Source: Bacteroidales bacterium (GTDB lineage Bacteria; Bacteroidota; Bacteroidia; Bacteroidales; UBA932). Taken from it: 64,000 nt of DNA. Position 1 is the first letter of the stretch; the number at the start of each line of letters is the position of its first letter. The notes under the pieces were generated by a model. It worked only from the letters and a program-made list of their open reading frames with translations, did no database searches and had not been told where the DNA came from. Location of the stretch: assembly GCA_017454265.1 (NCBI GenBank), contig JAFTDJ010000021.1:26034-90033 (forward strand), written 5' to 3'. A program made the translations under genes and the position numbers. This document shows, piece by piece, positions 60,688 to 64,000 of the stretch.

Positions 60688-62557
60688 AAACTGCTCCCTC
60701 GTCTAAAAGAACGCGGTAAATTTCCATGGCATTCTGCGGCATCCCGTTCTGCGGGTCGCCGCAGAATTGTTTCAGGTCTGCCAAGCTCGCACCTGGATGC
60801 TGCGCGGCAAATTTCATGAGCGCTGCCCTGGTGCGGGCTTCCGGACCTGCAGCCCGGCATACGTCGCAGGTGCCGCAGTCCGTCGTTTCCGTCTGCCCGA
60901 AGTAAGCCAGAAGCTGGCGGGAGCGGCAGGTTTCACTGTCGAGAAGGTATCCTTCCATAGCGTTAAGCCGTGCTTCGGCATTGGAGCGCAGGAAAGTGTA
61001 CCGCTCAGGCTTCAGGTCTATATTTCCCGGCACCAGGCGGTCGTGATACAGGTACACCAGCGAGCAGCGGCCGGCAGGAATATAGTTTATTATCCGCTGG
61101 AGCGAGAGCTGATACAACAACTGGTGCAGCCAGGGCACGGTGACATCGCAGGCTCGAGCCAGGCTCTCGTCGTCTATGGTTACCGAGTAGGACATCACCC
61201 CCGGGTAGCCCCTCATCAGCGACTCCAGGAGAGGTATCATTTGCGGGTGGGGCAAATCAGCCTCATACAGAGAGTTACGCGGCACTGAAATGCGTACGCG
61301 GGTGGGCACGTCGGCATCTTCGTTCCAACTCAGGTGCCCGGCCCGGCACAGGTAGCGGAGGGCGTTACGCACTGAGGACGGCCTCAGTTTGAATTGCTTG
61401 CAGAAGGCATCAAAATCGAACTTGAGTGTCATCCCTTCGCCTGTTTCGTAGATGACGTTGTTAAAGATGTGCAGCTTCTGATATACGTCGGCAATGTACT
61501 CAAGCGACGGGAAGGAACTGTCCAGCATCTGGCGCAAATGGGCCAGGTCGGAGGGATTCCATAACAGCACGGCATAAGAGCGAAGCCCGTCGCGCCCTGC
61601 CCTGCCCGCCTCTTGAAAATAGGATTCCAGGCTGTCCGTGGGCTCCCAGTGCACCACAAAGCGCACATCTGGCTTGTCTATGCCCATACCAAAGGCGTTG
61701 GTACAAACCATTACGCGTATTTCTCCTGTTTTCCAGGCTTCCTGACGCTCCGTGCGGCTGCGCGTGCCCAGGCCGGCGTGATAAAACGATGCACTCACTC
61801 CCTCGGCACGGAGCAGCGCGGCAACTTCTTCACAGCGCCTGCGACTCCGCAGGTAAACGATTCCGGATCCTTGCACACCGCGGCAGATATCCAGAAGCTG
61901 CCCGGTTTTGTCGCGGCATTCGCGTACGATGTAAGACAAATTGGGGCGTTCGAATCCGCTGCGCAGGATGTTGAACGAAGGATTTTCCGGATCTTGGGAA
62001 AGGCGCATGGCTATATCCTGCGCGACTTTGGGCGTGGCGGTTGCAGTGAGGGCAATCACAGGAGCCTTCACCGAATTACGAAGTTCTCCTATATGCAGGT
62101 AGTCGGGACGGAAATCATAGCCCCACTGGGAAATACAGTGGGCCTCATCAACCACGATGAAGCAAATTTCCATCACTTCCAGATATGAACGGAAGAGAGG
62201 GCTGGAAAGCCGTTCGGGAGAGACGTACAGGAATTTACAGTCGCCGTAGGCAGCGTTGTTCAGCGCCAGGTCCACCTCGCGCCTGGTCATTCCGGCGTGC
62301 ACTGCAAGTGCCCTGATGCCGCGCTTCTCGAGATTCTGGACCTGATCTTTCATAAGCGCGATGAGCGGGGTCACCACCAGGGCCAGTCCGTCCCGCATCA
62401 TTGCGGGAACCTGAAAACATATTGATTTTCCTCCGCCTGTCGGCAGTATTGCCAGGGTGTCACGTCCTTCGAGGGCAGAAAGCACAATCTCTTTCTGCAT
62501 GGGCCGGAAAGAGTCGTAGCCCCACCACTGTTTCAGGATTTCCTCGGGCGTCTGCAT
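60677..62557 (-). CDS. recQ: RecQ-type ATP-dependent DNA helicase
   Basis: A 3'-5' helicase for recombination and repair. The start chosen is the ATG at 62555-62557 (MQTPEEILKQWWGYDSFRP), 1 bp after rsmI; a GTG eight codons upstream is less likely. The 626-aa protein has Walker A PTGGGKSICFQVP, VVDEAHCISQWGYDFRPDY, TATATPKVAQDI and the motif VI region YFQEAGRAGRDG. The zinc cysteines are in CRSRQLLAYFGQ and DCGTCDVC. No clear HRDC domain follows. Confidence 0.95.
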   Translation of the reverse strand: MQTPEEILKQWWGYDSFRPMQKEIVLSALEGRDTLAILPTGGGKSICFQVPAMMRDGLALVVTPLIALMKDQVQNLEKRGIRALAVHAGMTRREVDLALNNAAYGDCKFLYVSPERLSSPLFRSYLEVMEICFIVVDEAHCISQWGYDFRPDYLHIGELRNSVKAPVIALTATATPKVAQDIAMRLSQDPENPSFNILRSGFERPNLSYIVRECRDKTGQLLDICRGVQGSGIVYLRSRRRCEEVAALLRAEGVSASFYHAGLGTRSRTERQEAWKTGEIRVMVCTNAFGMGIDKPDVRFVVHWEPTDSLESYFQEAGRAGRDGLRSYAVLLWNPSDLAHLRQMLDSSFPSLEYIADVYQKLHIFNNVIYETGEGMTLKFDFDAFCKQFKLRPSSVRNALRYLCRAGHLSWNEDADVPTRVRISVPRNSLYEADLPHPQMIPLLESLMRGYPGVMSYSVTIDDESLARACDVTVPWLHQLLYQLSLQRIINYIPAGRCSLVYLYHDRLVPGNIDLKPERYTFLRSNAEARLNAMEGYLLDSETCRSRQLLAYFGQTETTDCGTCDVCRAAGPEARTRAALMKFAAQHPGASLADLKQFCGDPQNGMPQNAMEIYRVLLDEGAVSIV

Positions 62558-62558
62558 T

Positions 62559-63260
62559 TCAAGCGAGGATGATGAATACACAAGGACGTTTGCCTATTAC
62601 CGCCGGAGCGCCTTTCCACTGTGCTGCAGTAGCAGTGCGGATGAAGGCATCCGGAAGCGTGATGTCCGCCGCCACACATACGCGGGTCTGGGGTGAGAGG
62701 AATTGAAGCATGTCGGCAAACAGAGCGTCGTTGCGATATGGCGTCTCTATTATTATCTGACTCTGCCTCAACGCCTTGGACTGACGTTCAAGCTCCTTCA
62801 GGGCAGTCCTCCGCTCGTCTGTTTTGGCGGGAAGATACCCCCTGAAAGCAAAGCTCTGGCCATTAAGGCCGGAGGCCATCAAGGCCAGCATCAGGGAAGA
62901 AGGACCGACCATCGGCACCACTTCTACTCCCTTGCGGTGACAAAGGGCGACCAGGTCGGCTCCAGGATCCGCCACGGCTGGTAATCCGGCTTCCGATACA
63001 AGACCTGCGTCTCCCTTGTCGAAGACAGAAACCAGCGCTTCGACTTCAGCAGGTGTACTGTGCTCGTTGAGCACGTGGAATTCTAGTTCGTCTATGCGTC
63101 CCTTGAGTCCGGCTCTGGAGAGAAAACGGCGTGCGGTGCGCAGCTCCTCAACCACGAATACTCCAAGCTCCGAAATTTTGTCTATAACCGGAGCAGGGAG
63201 AACCTCAGAAGGATCGTAATCGCCCAGAGGCGATGGTATCAAGTATAGTTTCCCTTTCAC
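62559..63260 (-). CDS. rsmI: RsmI-like SAM-dependent methyltransferase (tetrapyrrole methylase fold)
   Basis: A 233-aa protein of the RsmI family, which 2'-O-methylates C1402 of 16S rRNA. Motifs are LYLIPSPLGD, VEELRTARRFL, GLVSEAGLPAVADPGA, VGPSSLMLALMASGLNGQSF and FRGYLPAK. The short form differs from E. coli RsmI in its C-terminus; this variant is common in Bacteroidota, so the exact target is less certain. The start is a GTG at 63258-63260, one base from the predicted transcription start. Likely co-transcribed with recQ. Confidence 0.85.
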   Translation of the reverse strand: MKGKLYLIPSPLGDYDPSEVLPAPVIDKISELGVFVVEELRTARRFLSRAGLKGRIDELEFHVLNEHSTPAEVEALVSVFDKGDAGLVSEAGLPAVADPGADLVALCHRKGVEVVPMVGPSSLMLALMASGLNGQSFAFRGYLPAKTDERRTALKELERQSKALRQSQIIIETPYRNDALFADMLQFLSPQTRVCVAADITLPDAFIRTATAAQWKGAPAVIGKRPCVFIILA

Positions 63261-63265
63261 GCTTA

Positions 63266-63273
63266 CAAATATA
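63266..63273 (-). promoter_or_regulatory. -7 box for rsmI-recQ
   Basis: The minus strand reads TATATTTG (TAnnTTTG). The predicted +1 (63259) coincides within one base with the GTG start of rsmI. No -33 element is clear. Confidence 0.45.
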
Positions 63274-63297
63274 CCAAAAAATAATGATGTAACAGTG

Positions 63298-63328
63298 TTT
63301 GTGTTGACGGTAAAAATTGTTAGATTTG
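63298..63328 (+). promoter_or_regulatory. pckA promoter
   Basis: TTTG (63298-63301), a 19-nt spacer and TAGATTTG (63321-63328) match the Bacteroidota consensus exactly. The predicted +1 is about 63335, giving a 30-nt leader before the ATG at 63365. Confidence 0.75.
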
Positions 63329-63364
63329 CAGACTGGAAACAACATTAATATTTATATATCAATT

Positions 63365-64000
63365 ATGGCTAACATCCAACTTTCCAAGTATGGTATCAAG
63401 GGCGTAAAGGAAATCCTCTACAACCCTACGTATGAAGTTCTTTACAACGAAGAGACCAAACCCGGCCTCGAGGGTTACGACAAAGGTCAGGTGACCGAGC
63501 TCGGCGCCATCAACGTAATGACGGGCGTTTACACCGGCCGTTCCCCCAAGGACAAGTACATAGTGTACGACAAGACCACAAAGGAAGGCGCACCCGGCGA
63601 GATTTGGTGGACAACCGAGGGCTATCCCAACGATAACCACAAGATGAGCGTAAAGACCTGGGGCGCAGTGAAGAAACTCGCCCAGAAGCAGCTCAGCGGC
63701 AAGCGTCTGTTCGTGGTCGACGGATTCTGCGGCACCCATGCCGACACCAGCATGAAAGTGCGCTTCATATTGGTGTTGGCATGGAAGGCCCAATTAGTGA
63801 CCAACATGTTCATCCGTCCCAAGAACCAGAAAGAGTTTGACCAGGAGCCCGATTTCGTGGTTTACTGCGCCGCAAAGGCAAAGGTGGACAACTACAAGGA
63901 ACTGGGTCTGCGCAGCGAGACCTGCGTCGCCTTCAACGTAACTTCCCGCGAGCAGGTTATCCTCAACACCTGGTACGGCGGCGAAATGAAGAAGGGTATG
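63365..64000 (+). CDS. pckA: PckA, ATP-dependent phosphoenolpyruvate carboxykinase (3' partial)
   Basis: The first 212 codons of pckA; the frame is still open at the window edge. PckA interconverts oxaloacetate and PEP. In gut Bacteroidales it usually runs toward oxaloacetate, fixing CO2 on the fumarate/propionate branch (family knowledge). Visible segments are the substrate-binding VMTGVYTGRSPKDKYIV, FVVDGFCGTHADTSMKVR and the start of the nucleotide/metal region (YGGEMKKGM). The catalytic core (P-loop and GxEGGCYAK) lies beyond the window. Confidence 0.96.
   Translation, partial: MANIQLSKYGIKGVKEILYNPTYEVLYNEETKPGLEGYDKGQVTELGAINVMTGVYTGRSPKDKYIVYDKTTKEGAPGEIWWTTEGYPNDNHKMSVKTWGAVKKLAQKQLSGKRLFVVDGFCGTHADTSMKVRFILVLAWKAQLVTNMFIRPKNQKEFDQEPDFVVYCAAKAKVDNYKELGLRSETCVAFNVTSREQVILNTWYGGEMKKGM

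Noticed and set aside
1-64000. CRISPR arrays, insertion sequences, integrases or prophage genes
   Set aside because: No regularly spaced repeats, transposase-like proteins, att-site duplications or phage structural genes were seen anywhere in the window.

Overview
The window is about 55% GC, gene-dense chromosomal DNA from a member of the Bacteroidales. Several sequence features support this: upstream regions carry the Bacteroidota promoter pattern (TTTG, then about 19 nt, then TAnnTTTG), Shine-Dalgarno sites are mostly weak, and the gene content includes a type III glutamine synthetase, meso-diaminopimelate dehydrogenase, a TamB/AsmA protein diverging from tsaD, and a FucR-like GntR regulator. 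An uncultured gut lineage is plausible, but genus-level placement is not possible from sequence reading alone.

Layout. 1-741: 3' part of folD. 708-12030 (minus): a nine-gene purine operon, purC2-purE-purL-purC1-purF-purM-purN-purH-purD, transcribed toward folD. 12250-21659 (plus): a divergent eight-gene pyrimidine operon, pyrC-carA-carB-pyrK-pyrD-pyrF-pyrE-pyrB, with a possible attenuator in its leader. 21656-26855: glycerol facilitator and kinase facing a lipoprotein glycerophosphodiesterase, a beta-barrel-like protein and pgi. 26842-29717: lpdA and a shortened priA. 29792-29864: tRNA-Phe. 29921-43140: a sugar-catabolic locus (MFS transporter, isomerase, large mannose-6-phosphate-isomerase-like protein, ROK kinase, mutarotase-like protein) diverging from its GntR regulator, followed by a one-polypeptide ABC importer and a GH3 glycosidase lipoprotein. 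43133-50516 (minus): a nitrogen operon, glnN-ddh-gdhA-PEP-synthase-like. 50557-63260: housekeeping genes (tsaD, tamB, folB, mtaB, MBL hydrolase, M3 peptidase, recQ, rsmI). 63365-64000: start of pckA.

Main discovery. The glutaminase centres of two glutamine amidotransferases, one in each nucleotide operon, are destroyed. CarA has Gly in place of the nucleophilic Cys and Gln in place of the catalytic His. PurF starts with Met exactly where the mature catalytic Cys1 should be and has lost the oxyanion-hole motif. Their synthetase/transferase partners look intact, as does the PurL glutaminase. The same window encodes three ammonia-fixing enzymes (GlnN, Ddh, GdhA) in one operon. The inference is that this bacterium makes carbamoyl phosphate and phosphoribosylamine from free ammonia, in the manner of vertebrate CPS I.

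Other unusual features are: a second, degenerate PurC; aspartate carbamoyltransferase fused to only the zinc domain of PyrI; a PriA lacking its zinc ribbons and ATPase motifs; an all-in-one ABC importer whose binding-protein halves are in swapped order; three copies of a 10-bp direct-repeat operator that define a small regulon; and several start codons lying on or next to the predicted transcription start.
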